From Kiritimatiellaceae bacterium (lineage in GTDB: Bacteria > Verrucomicrobiota > Kiritimatiellia > Kiritimatiellales > Pontiellaceae): 7,710 nt of DNA. A program made the translations under genes and the position numbers. Position 1 is the stretch's first letter; each line of letters opens with the position of its first letter. Shown here one piece after another: positions 1-6,320 of the stretch. The DNA is taken from the NCBI GenBank assembly GCA_002691095.1, contig NZGU01000012.1, positions 1 to 7,710 on the forward strand, read 5' to 3'. Below the pieces are notes generated by a model. The model worked only from the letters and a program-made list of their open reading frames with translations, had not been told where the DNA came from and did not search any database.

Positions 1-86
1 AAGTCTTAACAGGTACTGGCTACCCTATGAGTTGGGCTAATCACGTAACCAACTCGCAAGCATTCTACAGAGTCGTTGAGGATTAG
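1..86 (+). CDS. C-terminal end of an unidentified protein (partial)
   Basis: The frame whose first full codon is at position 3 is open from the window edge to a TAG at 84-86. It encodes about 27 residues, with a middle reading TGYPMSWANHVTNSQ and an end reading AFYRVVED. Tails of the form 'QAFYRVVE' are common at the ends of large secreted proteins in Verrucomicrobia, Lentisphaerae and Kiritimatiellae (recalled, not searched), so this is probably the last beta strand of an exported multidomain protein. The function of the whole protein cannot be judged because the rest lies outside the window. It is convergent with the minus-strand sulfatase gene. Base composition here is balanced, unlike the G/T-rich plus strand that begins just downstream. 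Confidence 0.6.
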   Translation, partial: VLTGTGYPMSWANHVTNSQAFYRVVED

Positions 87-236
87 TACGGCGGGGGCGG
101 ATCTCCATCCAATATGGAACTAACGCTTCCTACAGGAATTTATCAAGATGTAATGAATACTCTTCAAGACAGTTTCAGAAATAGCACAACAACACCGCAT
201 GGTGGATTTAGCGAAACCGACAGCACTTTAATATAA
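87..236 (+). other. In-frame open extension after the TAG stop
   Basis: Directly after the TAG at 84-86 the same frame continues for 49 sense codons to a TAA at 234-236. The translation starts YGGGGSPSN and contains MELTLPTGIYQDVMNT. It looks protein-like, with a glycine-rich linker and then mixed polar sequence. An ATG at 114 could start a separate 40-residue ORF, but there is no clear Shine-Dalgarno sequence before it. The TAA abuts the stop codon of the minus-strand sulfatase (237-239) with no spacer. It may be a readthrough extension, a former C-terminus cut off by a nonsense mutation, or a chance open frame, which is not improbable at this length. No function is assigned. Confidence 0.25.
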
Positions 237-2084
237 TTAGAGAGTGCGGGGGGTTAGTTTTTGTAGGAGGTGGTTGCGCATGTTGAGTGGGTAATTCTGC
301 TTTTCTGTATATTGTTCTTCTAGCGATAGGGATTCGAGGGTGGGGATGAGGGGTTGTGCTTGGTTGTCGAGTGCATCGACAATGTTTAGAAGCGTGAGGA
401 GTGCGTAGGATTCTTGTTGGATGAGTTGGTTGAGTATGGGGAGCCCTTGTTCTGTTTTGCCGGCGCGTATGAGGGTCCAGGCGGCGAGGGCGCGGATTTC
501 GTGGGAGGGGTCGTTTAGGGCGAGTTGAGCTCCTGTGATGTCGTTTTGTAGGAAACAGCCGAAGATGCCCCAGTAGCGGATGCCTGTGTTGGAGTGGGTG
601 AGGTGCTGGCGTAGCGCGGGTAGGTTGGTGGGCTGTTGGGTGAGGGCGAGGTCGGCGGCGTCTAAGAGTTGTGGGAGGGGGTAGTGTTGGGGGTTGCGTA
701 TGAGGTCGTGAATGGTGGTGTTGTGGTGTTGGGTTAGGCGTGCTATTTCGGATTCGGGCATGAGCCCGCTGTCATGGTGGGTGAGTTGTTGTTCGCGGAG
801 GGCGTGGCGGAGTTTTTGAAGGGGTATTTGGTGAGCGGGATCGTGGGCTAGGTTGTGAAGGTTGTGGGGGTCGTTCTGCATGTCGTAGAGCTCTTCGGTG
901 AAGGTTTTGGGTTCTAAAAACCGACGTTGCAGTTCGTTGGCGGTGCCTGAGTTTATGGCGGCTTGCCAGGCTTGCATAGCGGGGATGCGCCAGAGATATT
1001 CGAGGTGTTGCATCCAGGGGAGTTGGGGCATGTAGTTTCGGATGTAGAGATAGTGTTTGTTGCAGATGGCGCGGGCGTTTTCTATGCGTTCGTCGGCGCG
1101 TCCGCGGAAGGCGAAGTGATGGGTGGGTTCGGGTTCGGTTTGGTGGCCGAGGAAGATGCGGCCTTGCATCTGCTGTGGAATGGGGGCGCCGGTGAGGCTG
1201 AGCCATGTTTTGGGCATGTCGATGAAGCTGACGAGGCGGTCGATTTTTTGGCCGGGTGTTGGGGCGGGCCAGAGCGTTTTGTAGTTTTCGGGGATGCGGA
1301 TGATGAGGGGGCAGTGCAGGCTGTTTTGGAATAGAAATCGTTTGCTGCGGGGCATGATGCCGCCGTGGTCGGAGCAGTAGATGATGAGGGTGTTTTCGGC
1401 TAGGTTGAGGTGTTCGATGTGCTGCAGGATGTTTCCGACTTGTTGGTCCATTTGACGGATGGAGTCGTGATAGCGGGCTATGTTTTTACGGATGGTTGGG
1501 TGGTCGGGGTAGTAGGGGGGTAGGGTGGTGTTTTGGGGGTCGTGTTGGGTGGTGTCGAGTCCGTGGAAGGCGCTGCTTTCGTGTGAGGTGTTGATGTTGA
1601 TGATTTGGAAGAAGGGCTGGTTTTGTTGAAGGGCGTTCCAGTCGACGGAACCGGGGTTGTTCCACATGCGTTTGAAGCGTTCGGGGCTCGCAATGTTATA
1701 GTCTTTCTTTTCGGCATTGCCGGTGAAGTATCCTTGTTGTTGGAGGATTTCGGGATAGAAGGGGATGTCTTCGGGAATAGCGTAGGTGCTGCGCATGTGG
1801 TGGGTTCCGGTGGAGAGGGCGTGCATGCCGGTGATCCAGGTGCTGCGGGAGGGGGCGCAGACGGGGGCGTTGGCATAGGTGTGCATGTATTGAAATCCTT
1901 CGCGTGCGAGTTGGTCGAGGTGGGGGGTCTGGCTGTGGGGGTTGCCGTAGCAGGCGAGCCATTCTGCGCTGTTATCTTCGGAGGTGATCCAGAGTATATT
2001 GGGGGGCGTGCTGGTGGGGAGCGTGCCGGCAAAAAGGAGGGTGGGGAGGAGTGCGAGCGTGAGGAGATGGATGGATGCTTTCAT
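237..2084 (-). CDS. Exported sulfatase with C-terminal HEAT-like region
   Basis: This encodes a 615-residue formylglycine-dependent sulfatase (alkaline phosphatase superfamily, S1 type) that probably hydrolyses sulfate from glycans outside the cytoplasm. Residues 1-20 are a signal peptide with a hydrophobic core and a probable cut near LFAG. E36/D37 lie in the N-terminal metal motif (NILWITSEDNS). The signature CAPSR is at 76-80, so Cys76 is the residue converted to formylglycine. A further NTSHE active-site segment is at 165-169, DHGG metal ligands at 239-242 and Lys248 just after. The overall pattern (WITSEDN, YCSDHGG, no RGGK motif) resembles heparan N-sulfatase-like bacterial sulfatases; the substrate is not known. 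About residues 470-600 are repeating amphipathic helices like HEAT repeats. The start at 2084 is preferred over an 80-codon upstream extension because it has AAGAAAGGG five bases upstream and begins the signal peptide. The protein is unusually rich in His, Gln, Pro and Thr, which follows from the C/A-rich coding strand. Confidence 0.92.
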   Translation of the reverse strand: MKASIHLLTLALLPTLLFAGTLPTSTPPNILWITSEDNSAEWLACYGNPHSQTPHLDQLAREGFQYMHTYANAPVCAPSRSTWITGMHALSTGTHHMRSTYAIPEDIPFYPEILQQQGYFTGNAEKKDYNIASPERFKRMWNNPGSVDWNALQQNQPFFQIININTSHESSAFHGLDTTQHDPQNTTLPPYYPDHPTIRKNIARYHDSIRQMDQQVGNILQHIEHLNLAENTLIIYCSDHGGIMPRSKRFLFQNSLHCPLIIRIPENYKTLWPAPTPGQKIDRLVSFIDMPKTWLSLTGAPIPQQMQGRIFLGHQTEPEPTHHFAFRGRADERIENARAICNKHYLYIRNYMPQLPWMQHLEYLWRIPAMQAWQAAINSGTANELQRRFLEPKTFTEELYDMQNDPHNLHNLAHDPAHQIPLQKLRHALREQQLTHHDSGLMPESEIARLTQHHNTTIHDLIRNPQHYPLPQLLDAADLALTQQPTNLPALRQHLTHSNTGIRYWGIFGCFLQNDITGAQLALNDPSHEIRALAAWTLIRAGKTEQGLPILNQLIQQESYALLTLLNIVDALDNQAQPLIPTLESLSLEEQYTEKQNYPLNMRNHLLQKLTPRTL

Positions 2085-2089
2085 GGGAA

Positions 2090-2098
2090 CCCTTTCTT
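2090..2098 (-). promoter_or_regulatory. Ribosome binding site of the minus-strand sulfatase
   Basis: The minus strand reads AAGAAAGGG, five bases before the ATG at 2084. It supports the start at the signal peptide rather than the longer upstream reading frame. Confidence 0.6.
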
Positions 2099-2229
2099 GA
2101 TTCAGTTGAGAGTGGTAGCAGGTTATGGATTCGAACGGAATCGTGTTTCGTGAATATTTTTGCTGGGGGATGATGTTCCATCTTTTTGATGGTTGTGTGG
2201 CGGGGTGCTTCTTTCTATATATAGGGGTT

Positions 2230-2234
2230 GGAGG
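2230..2234 (+). promoter_or_regulatory. Ribosome binding site of the plus-strand sulfatase
   Basis: GGAGG lies seven bases before the ATG at 2242. It fixes the start at the signal peptide rather than at in-frame ATGs further upstream (2125, 2170, 2173), none of which has as good a site. Confidence 0.7.
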
Positions 2235-2241
2235 TTTATAT

Positions 2242-3795
2242 ATGAAAATAAAACAGTTGATGGCGTGTTGTTGTTTGGCGGTGCTGGCGGTGGAGGCGGG
2301 GCGTCGCCCGAATATTTTATTCATCTACGGGGATGATATTGGGTATGGGGATTTTAGTTGTTATGGGGGCGAGGTGCATACCTATAATATTGATCGGCTG
2401 GCGGAGGAGGGGGTTCGCTTTACGGGGGGGTATTGTTCGTCGGCTACGTGTACCCCGTCACGTTATACGTTGTTAACCGGGGAGTATGCGTTTCGAAATC
2501 AGTCGGCTCAGATTCTGCCGGGGAATGCGCCGTTGATCATTGATCCGGCTCGACCCACCCTTGCGGCGTTTTTGAAGCACCAGGGGTATGCAACGATGCT
2601 TTCGGGTAAATGGCATTTGGGTTTGGGGCTGGCGTCTGAAAATTTGGATTGGAATGGATTGATTAAACCGGGCCCTAAGGAGGTGGGGTTTGAACGATCG
2701 TTTCATATGGCGGCGACGGCGGACCGAGTGCCTTCGGTTTATATTCGCGACGGTCGGGTGGTTGATTTAGATCCGGCGGATCCGATTTTTGTGAATTATA
2801 AAAAGAAGATTGGGGATGAGCCAACGGGGTTATCGCATCCGCATCTGTTGCGATCGCAGGCGGATGAGCAGCACGCAAAGACGATTATTAATGGGATTAG
2901 CCGGATTGGTTATATGATGGGCGGGCAGGCGGCGCGGTTTAAAGATGAGGATATGGCGGATACCTATTTGGTGGAGGCGCAAAAATTCATGCGAGAGAAG
3001 CGTGAGGAGCCGTTCTTTCTCTTTTTTGCCCCGAATGAGAACCATGTGCCGCGGGTTGTGCATCCTCGGTTTCAGGGGGCTACAAGTTTGGGACCGCGCG
3101 GGGATGCTATTGCGGTGTTTGACTGGTGTGTGGGTGAGTTGGTGGAGACGTTGAGGGAGACTGGGCAGCTGAAGAATACATTGATTGTGATCTCATCGGA
3201 TAATGGGCCGGTGCTCTATGATGGCTATTGGGATGGCGCTATTGAGCGACAGGGTACGCACGATGCATCGGGGCCTTGGCGAGGGGGTAAATACAGTCGC
3301 TGGGAGGGCGGCACGCGGGTGCCGTTCATTGTGAGTTGGCCGGGGCAGGTGGAACCGGGGATTTCGGATGCGCTGGTCAGTCAGGTGGATTTATATGCTT
3401 CGATTGCAGCTTTGATCGGACAACCCTTGCCGGATCAGGCGGGACAGGATGGAGAGAATGTGTTGCCGGCTTTGTTGGGAAAAAGTGCAGTGGGTCGGGA
3501 GTATGTGATTCAGGAAGCGCTCAAGCAAATTGCGGTTCGCAAGGGAAATTGGAAATATATTCCGCCGGGGAATGTTCGGGAGCGACTGGGGCACAAAAGG
3601 TGGAACAATACGACGGTGAGCGAGCCGGGCTTGCTGTTTCATCTTTCAGAGGACCCAGAGGAGTTAAACGATTTGGCTGCGCTCTATCCTAATCGGGTAG
3701 AGGAAATGCGGCGTATTATTAAAAAAATCGCTCCGGATAAATTAACCGGACCGGTGGTGGTGGAAAAAGAGTTATTGGGGTTTGAAAAAAAATAG
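2242..3795 (+). CDS. Exported arylsulfatase-like S1 sulfatase
   Basis: This encodes a 517-residue formylglycine-dependent sulfatase that removes sulfate esters from an unknown, probably polysaccharide, substrate outside the cytoplasm. Residues 1-20 are a signal peptide with three consecutive cysteines (9-11). LMAC partly resembles a lipobox, but the hydrophobic core before it is too short to call a lipoprotein. Metal ligands D31/D32 lie in YGDDIGYGD. The signature CTPSR is at 70-74, with Cys70 as formylglycine precursor. SGKWHLG is at 121-127 with Lys123 and His125, the NENH histidine is at 268, SDNG is at 319-322 with metal ligands D320/N321, and RGGK has Lys350. All catalytic positions expected of an active arylsulfatase A-like enzyme are present and the length is usual. 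It differs in type from the divergent neighbour (GDD and SDNGP against SEDN and SDHGG), so the two probably act on different linkages. The gene ends in an A8 run before TAG. Confidence 0.94.
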   Translation: MKIKQLMACCCLAVLAVEAGRRPNILFIYGDDIGYGDFSCYGGEVHTYNIDRLAEEGVRFTGGYCSSATCTPSRYTLLTGEYAFRNQSAQILPGNAPLIIDPARPTLAAFLKHQGYATMLSGKWHLGLGLASENLDWNGLIKPGPKEVGFERSFHMAATADRVPSVYIRDGRVVDLDPADPIFVNYKKKIGDEPTGLSHPHLLRSQADEQHAKTIINGISRIGYMMGGQAARFKDEDMADTYLVEAQKFMREKREEPFFLFFAPNENHVPRVVHPRFQGATSLGPRGDAIAVFDWCVGELVETLRETGQLKNTLIVISSDNGPVLYDGYWDGAIERQGTHDASGPWRGGKYSRWEGGTRVPFIVSWPGQVEPGISDALVSQVDLYASIAALIGQPLPDQAGQDGENVLPALLGKSAVGREYVIQEALKQIAVRKGNWKYIPPGNVRERLGHKRWNNTTVSEPGLLFHLSEDPEELNDLAALYPNRVEEMRRIIKKIAPDKLTGPVVVEKELLGFEKK

Positions 3796-3853
3796 TTCTT
3801 TTGGGCTTAAGTTTACCCTTACTTATTATAGGTTGCTTGACTGTAGCTTTTGA

Positions 3854-3882
3854 TTGGTGTCAGGGCGGTGTGAGGGTATATT
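3854..3882 (+). promoter_or_regulatory. Candidate promoter of the SHD1-like/TonB-VWA-like pair
   Basis: TTGGTG at 3854-3859 and TATATT at 3877-3882 are 17 bases apart, about 30 bases before the ATG at 3913. The -10 matches consensus at five of six positions; the -35 is weaker. The 117-base gap after the sulfatase gene shows no clear GC-rich terminator hairpin, so readthrough from the sulfatase is also possible. Confidence 0.3.
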
Positions 3883-3912
3883 AATTTTATAAGGATTGCG
3901 TTAGAGAGTAGA

Positions 3913-4812
3913 ATGTTGCGGTTGTTGTTTATAGTGAGTCTGTGCTTTTTGTTTTGCTCGGATGGGGATGCGAAGATCACATCGCTGACGCTAACGAATG
4001 GGGATCGTATTCCCTGCTCTCTTGTGGATTATCAGCTGAATACCGATGTGGTTACGGTGCGTGCCGAAGAGGGTAAGACTCGGCGGCTGAAGGGCGCACA
4101 GCTGGATGATGATTCTTTTCGGGCTGTTCGGGACTGGGATGCGGTTCGGCAGTTTAACAATCCTGAAAAATTTCGGGTCTATGTGAATGGACCCAATGAG
4201 CTGAACAGCTGGATTAAGTATTTGTGGTATCGCCCTCCGGGAAAGGTGCAGCCGGGAAAAACCTATGAGATTGATTTTGAACGCTGGGCGTATGAATTGA
4301 AGATGGATAATCGAACGGGCTACGATCTTGAGAATATTGAGCTGGTCTATAATGTCTATTATAACCAGATGAGGATGGATTGGACTGTGGAGGAGCGAGT
4401 GACGGATGTAATCGTTCGTCCGTGCCGGGAAACCTATGCTATTTTGCCCAATGAGTTGTCGGAGCAGGTTATGCTCAAGTCGGTGGTGTTGCGGGATAAG
4501 GAGATTATGTACGATCCTTATGGAGGGCAGTGGCGAGCTGATATTTTGGAATATTTACAAGCGGATAATCGTTTTCTGCGGGCTGAATTTTTGGGCATGG
4601 CGCTACAGATTAAATTGACCGATGCGCAAGGGCAAGTGCATGTGCGCGAGGGCCGCTACCCAGATGAATTGGCTGCTGACTTGGTGTGGACAGAACCAAC
4701 CGAGGAGAACGTGGTCTGGGCAGATGATTTTATTGATGAGCAAACAGATATCAGTACGCCGCCGACTCGTTTTGAGGAAATGGGCGGTGCTGATGAGGAT
4801 GAGGACGCATGA
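3913..4812 (+). CDS. Secreted protein with SHD1-like N-terminus, function unknown
   Basis: This encodes 299 residues. Residues 1-20 form a signal peptide ending SDGDA, with probable cleavage before Lys21. Residues 21-76 (starting ITSLTLTNGDRIPCSL, later VVTVRAEEGKTRRLKGAQL) look like the small SH3-like beta fold called SHD1, common in planctomycete and verrucomicrobial exported proteins: a strand with 'G..ip..lvd', then 'vtVr..dGk..rlkgaqL'. This is recognition by eye. About 95-260 is tyrosine- and tryptophan-rich beta sequence, with a stretch (MDNRTGYDLENIELVYNVYY) like an Ig-like domain. The last 40 residues are acidic, ending ADEDEDA. No catalytic motif is visible. The stop overlaps the next start by four bases (ATGA), so the two proteins are translationally coupled and probably made in fixed ratio. 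The ribosome site is weak (GAGAG). A binding or scaffold role in the envelope is inference. Confidence 0.8.
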   Translation: MLRLLFIVSLCFLFCSDGDAKITSLTLTNGDRIPCSLVDYQLNTDVVTVRAEEGKTRRLKGAQLDDDSFRAVRDWDAVRQFNNPEKFRVYVNGPNELNSWIKYLWYRPPGKVQPGKTYEIDFERWAYELKMDNRTGYDLENIELVYNVYYNQMRMDWTVEERVTDVIVRPCRETYAILPNELSEQVMLKSVVLRDKEIMYDPYGGQWRADILEYLQADNRFLRAEFLGMALQIKLTDAQGQVHVREGRYPDELAADLVWTEPTEENVVWADDFIDEQTDISTPPTRFEEMGGADEDEDA

Positions 4813-6005
4813 AGAGAAAACCTTTTTTTGCTAAGCATGCGAAATCCAGTGCGTTTATGGTTACGCTGATCGTGCATGCGTTAATCGTGCTGATTGCGGC
4901 TTCGTTTGTGGCGTATAAGGTGATCAAGAAAGAGGAGAAGGTCTTTGTTGCCAAAGAGAACAAGCGCCCGGTTATGAAGCTGAAAAAACTTCAGGTGCCG
5001 ATCAAAATTGAAAAACGGAAAAAAACAACCGCGAAGCTACGCAAACGGGTCGTAGCCAAAAAAGCTAAAGTTTCGCCCACCGATATTCAGATGCCGGAGA
5101 TTACAGGTGTGCTTGGCGGTCTTGGTGCCATGCAGGGGGGGGGTGGATTGGGTAGTGATATTGGGTTCACGATGCCGGAGATCAACTTTTTTGGGGTGAA
5201 GAAAAAAAGTGAGAAGGTGGTCTTTATCGTGTTGGCGGGGCCAGCGTCGACCAAGGGGTCGGATGATCGGTATACGCCGAAGTCGCGGATGTGTTTTCAT
5301 ACACTGCGTGAGCGGCTGTTGGATATGGTCGGGGGGTTGCCGGAATATGCCTTATTCAACGCGGCGTTTTATATGCATTCGTTAACGACGCCGTTTTCAA
5401 CCAACATGCTATTGGCAACCGAGAGTAATAAGGCGTTGATGAAAGAGTGGGCTGCGCCGGTCAATCCGTTGCATCTGGAGGAGACCTATGGGCCCGGCGG
5501 TCGGTATGAGGGATTTTGGGATCGATATGAGCAGTTAGACTGGTATGCGGGAGATATCATGACCAACAACATTCCGCCGGTCTATCCTAAGTGGATTTAT
5601 CGCTATGCTCCGGGCGCTCATATCATGAAACATTTTATAGTCGGAGAGCGGGATGAGCGTGAGTTTGTGCATTGGAATCGGGCGGCCTGCTTTGCCTTAG
5701 AGCAGAAACCGGATACGATCTTTATTTTGACCACCAATTATATTGGGGAAGAGCCATCGGAGCTGATCCGTATGTTTACCAACATCTGCAAAGATATATA
5801 TGGCGATGATAGCCGTAAATATCCCACCATCAATACCGTGGTACTCACTCGATCCGGCAATATCCAGGCGGCTGATAATACGCTGAATAGATTTCTTCCG
5901 ATTGTGAACGCATTCCGGGGTAAAGCAGAGTTGATTGCCGATATTCGGGATCACATGACACCGGAAGAGATTGAGGCGCTCGAAGAACTCGATGGTGTTT
6001 TTTAA
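4809..6005 (+). CDS. Membrane-anchored TonB-like/VWA-like protein
   Basis: This encodes 398 residues. A short basic N-terminus is followed by one membrane helix at about 16-36 (FMVTLIVHALIVLIAASFVA). The 'VHALIV' pattern is typical of TonB-family anchors. Residues 37-90 are a strongly basic stem with few acidic residues, in the place of the Pro/Lys region of TonB. Residues 91-130 are a glycine-rich linker with two MPEI repeats (95-98 and 122-125), encoded in part by a G9 tract. From residue 134 the pattern matches a von Willebrand factor A fold: strand VVFIVL (137-142), helix HTLRERLLDMV, strand ALFNAAFY, then ATESNKALMKEWAAPVNP (203-220) and a late strand DTIFILTT. The DxSxS metal site is degenerate (LAGPAST, 142-148). 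About 220-290 is a Trp/Tyr-rich insertion. It probably faces the periplasm. No ExbB/ExbD partners are in the window. Function unknown. Confidence 0.8.
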   Translation: MKRKPFFAKHAKSSAFMVTLIVHALIVLIAASFVAYKVIKKEEKVFVAKENKRPVMKLKKLQVPIKIEKRKKTTAKLRKRVVAKKAKVSPTDIQMPEITGVLGGLGAMQGGGGLGSDIGFTMPEINFFGVKKKSEKVVFIVLAGPASTKGSDDRYTPKSRMCFHTLRERLLDMVGGLPEYALFNAAFYMHSLTTPFSTNMLLATESNKALMKEWAAPVNPLHLEETYGPGGRYEGFWDRYEQLDWYAGDIMTNNIPPVYPKWIYRYAPGAHIMKHFIVGERDEREFVHWNRAACFALEQKPDTIFILTTNYIGEEPSELIRMFTNICKDIYGDDSRKYPTINTVVLTRSGNIQAADNTLNRFLPIVNAFRGKAELIADIRDHMTPEEIEALEELDGVF

Positions 6006-6036
6006 AAATCGGGCAATTATTTTTTTCGCTTGGGGG

Positions 6037-6064
6037 TTGACACAGAAAGCCAATCCTATACATT
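6037..6064 (+). promoter_or_regulatory. Promoter of the tRNA-Thr/tuf/rpmG block
   Basis: A perfect TTGACA at 6037-6042 is followed after 16 bases by TACATT at 6059-6064 (four of six consensus matches). Transcription would begin near 6071, giving a leader of about 120 bases before the tRNA. The strong -35 and the position fit a housekeeping promoter for a highly expressed translation operon. Confidence 0.6.
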
Positions 6065-6120
6065 CCCCGCTCTTGTCTGCACCAGAAGTCTTGGTTTAGG
6101 TGAGAGAAGTAGCGTAGTGG

Positions 6121-6179
6121 AACAAGCATCACGTGTACACGCTTTACCGGTGTGCTCGGGGCTTGTTTGTCTGTTTTTT
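6121..6179 (+). terminator. Terminator-like or attenuator-like hairpin in the leader
   Basis: AACAAGC at 6121-6127 pairs with GCTTGTT at 6161-6167. Inside are a 10-base perfect palindrome, CGTGTACACG (6132-6141), and an alternative bulged stem of AGCA/CAC (6125-6132) against GTG/TGCT. A T6 run follows at 6174-6179, but six bases lie between stem and T-run, so it is not a textbook terminator. It may attenuate transcription into tRNA-Thr/tuf or guide 5' processing of the tRNA. Confidence 0.3.
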
Positions 6180-6189
6180 AGATAAGCAG

Positions 6190-6265
<76 letters not shown>

Positions 6266-6305
6266 TTGTCTGAAAAAATTTAAAATTGTTTAACTGAGAT
6301 GTATC

Positions 6306-6312
6306 AGGAGGT
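6306..6312 (+). promoter_or_regulatory. Strong ribosome binding site of tuf
   Basis: AGGAGGT lies eight bases before the tuf ATG. It is a near-perfect anti-16S complement at good spacing, as expected for one of the most highly expressed genes in a cell. Confidence 0.85.
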
Positions 6313-6320
6313 AAAAGAAG

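Larger units (their letters stand above)
2085..2241. promoter_or_regulatory. Divergent intergenic region between two sulfatase genes
   Basis: These 157 bases must carry the promoters of both sulfatase genes. For the plus-strand gene a plausible promoter is TTGTGT at 2193-2198 and TATATA at 2216-2221, 17 bases apart. On the minus strand no clear -35/-10 pair stands out. A short inverted repeat, GATTC-5-GAATC, lies at 2128-2142 and is a possible operator, though arms of five bases are weak evidence. The shared interval suggests joint control of the two genes. Confidence 0.4.

Noticed and set aside
963..2153. Plus-strand open frames of 123 and 182 codons opposite the minus-strand sulfatase
   Set aside because: They are long only because the plus strand is G/T-rich and poor in stop codons in these frames. 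The translations are Gly/Val/Glu repeats without motifs.
2125..2241. A 39-codon N-terminal extension of the plus-strand sulfatase
   Set aside because: The signal peptide and the GGAGG site both point to 2242, and the upstream part overlaps the likely promoter.
2250..2275. Lipoprotein signal in the plus-strand sulfatase (LMAC)
   Set aside because: The cysteine is at residue 9 with only three hydrophobic residues before it, too short for a normal lipobox. An ordinary signal peptide fits better.
2085..2324. An 80-codon N-terminal extension of the minus-strand sulfatase
   Set aside because: The extension would run across the start and ribosome site of the divergent sulfatase, has no sulfatase-like content, and would bury the signal peptide. 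The ATG at 2084 has its own AAGAAAGGG.
3785..3792. A8 run just before the stop of the plus-strand sulfatase as a programmed slippage site
   Set aside because: Slippage would add about 20 residues with no recognisable signal, and short A-runs at gene ends are common.
5996..6028. Terminator after the TonB/VWA-like gene
   Set aside because: There is an A/T-rich stretch with T-runs at 5998-6003 and 6020-6026 but no GC-rich stem before them, so an intrinsic terminator cannot be supported.
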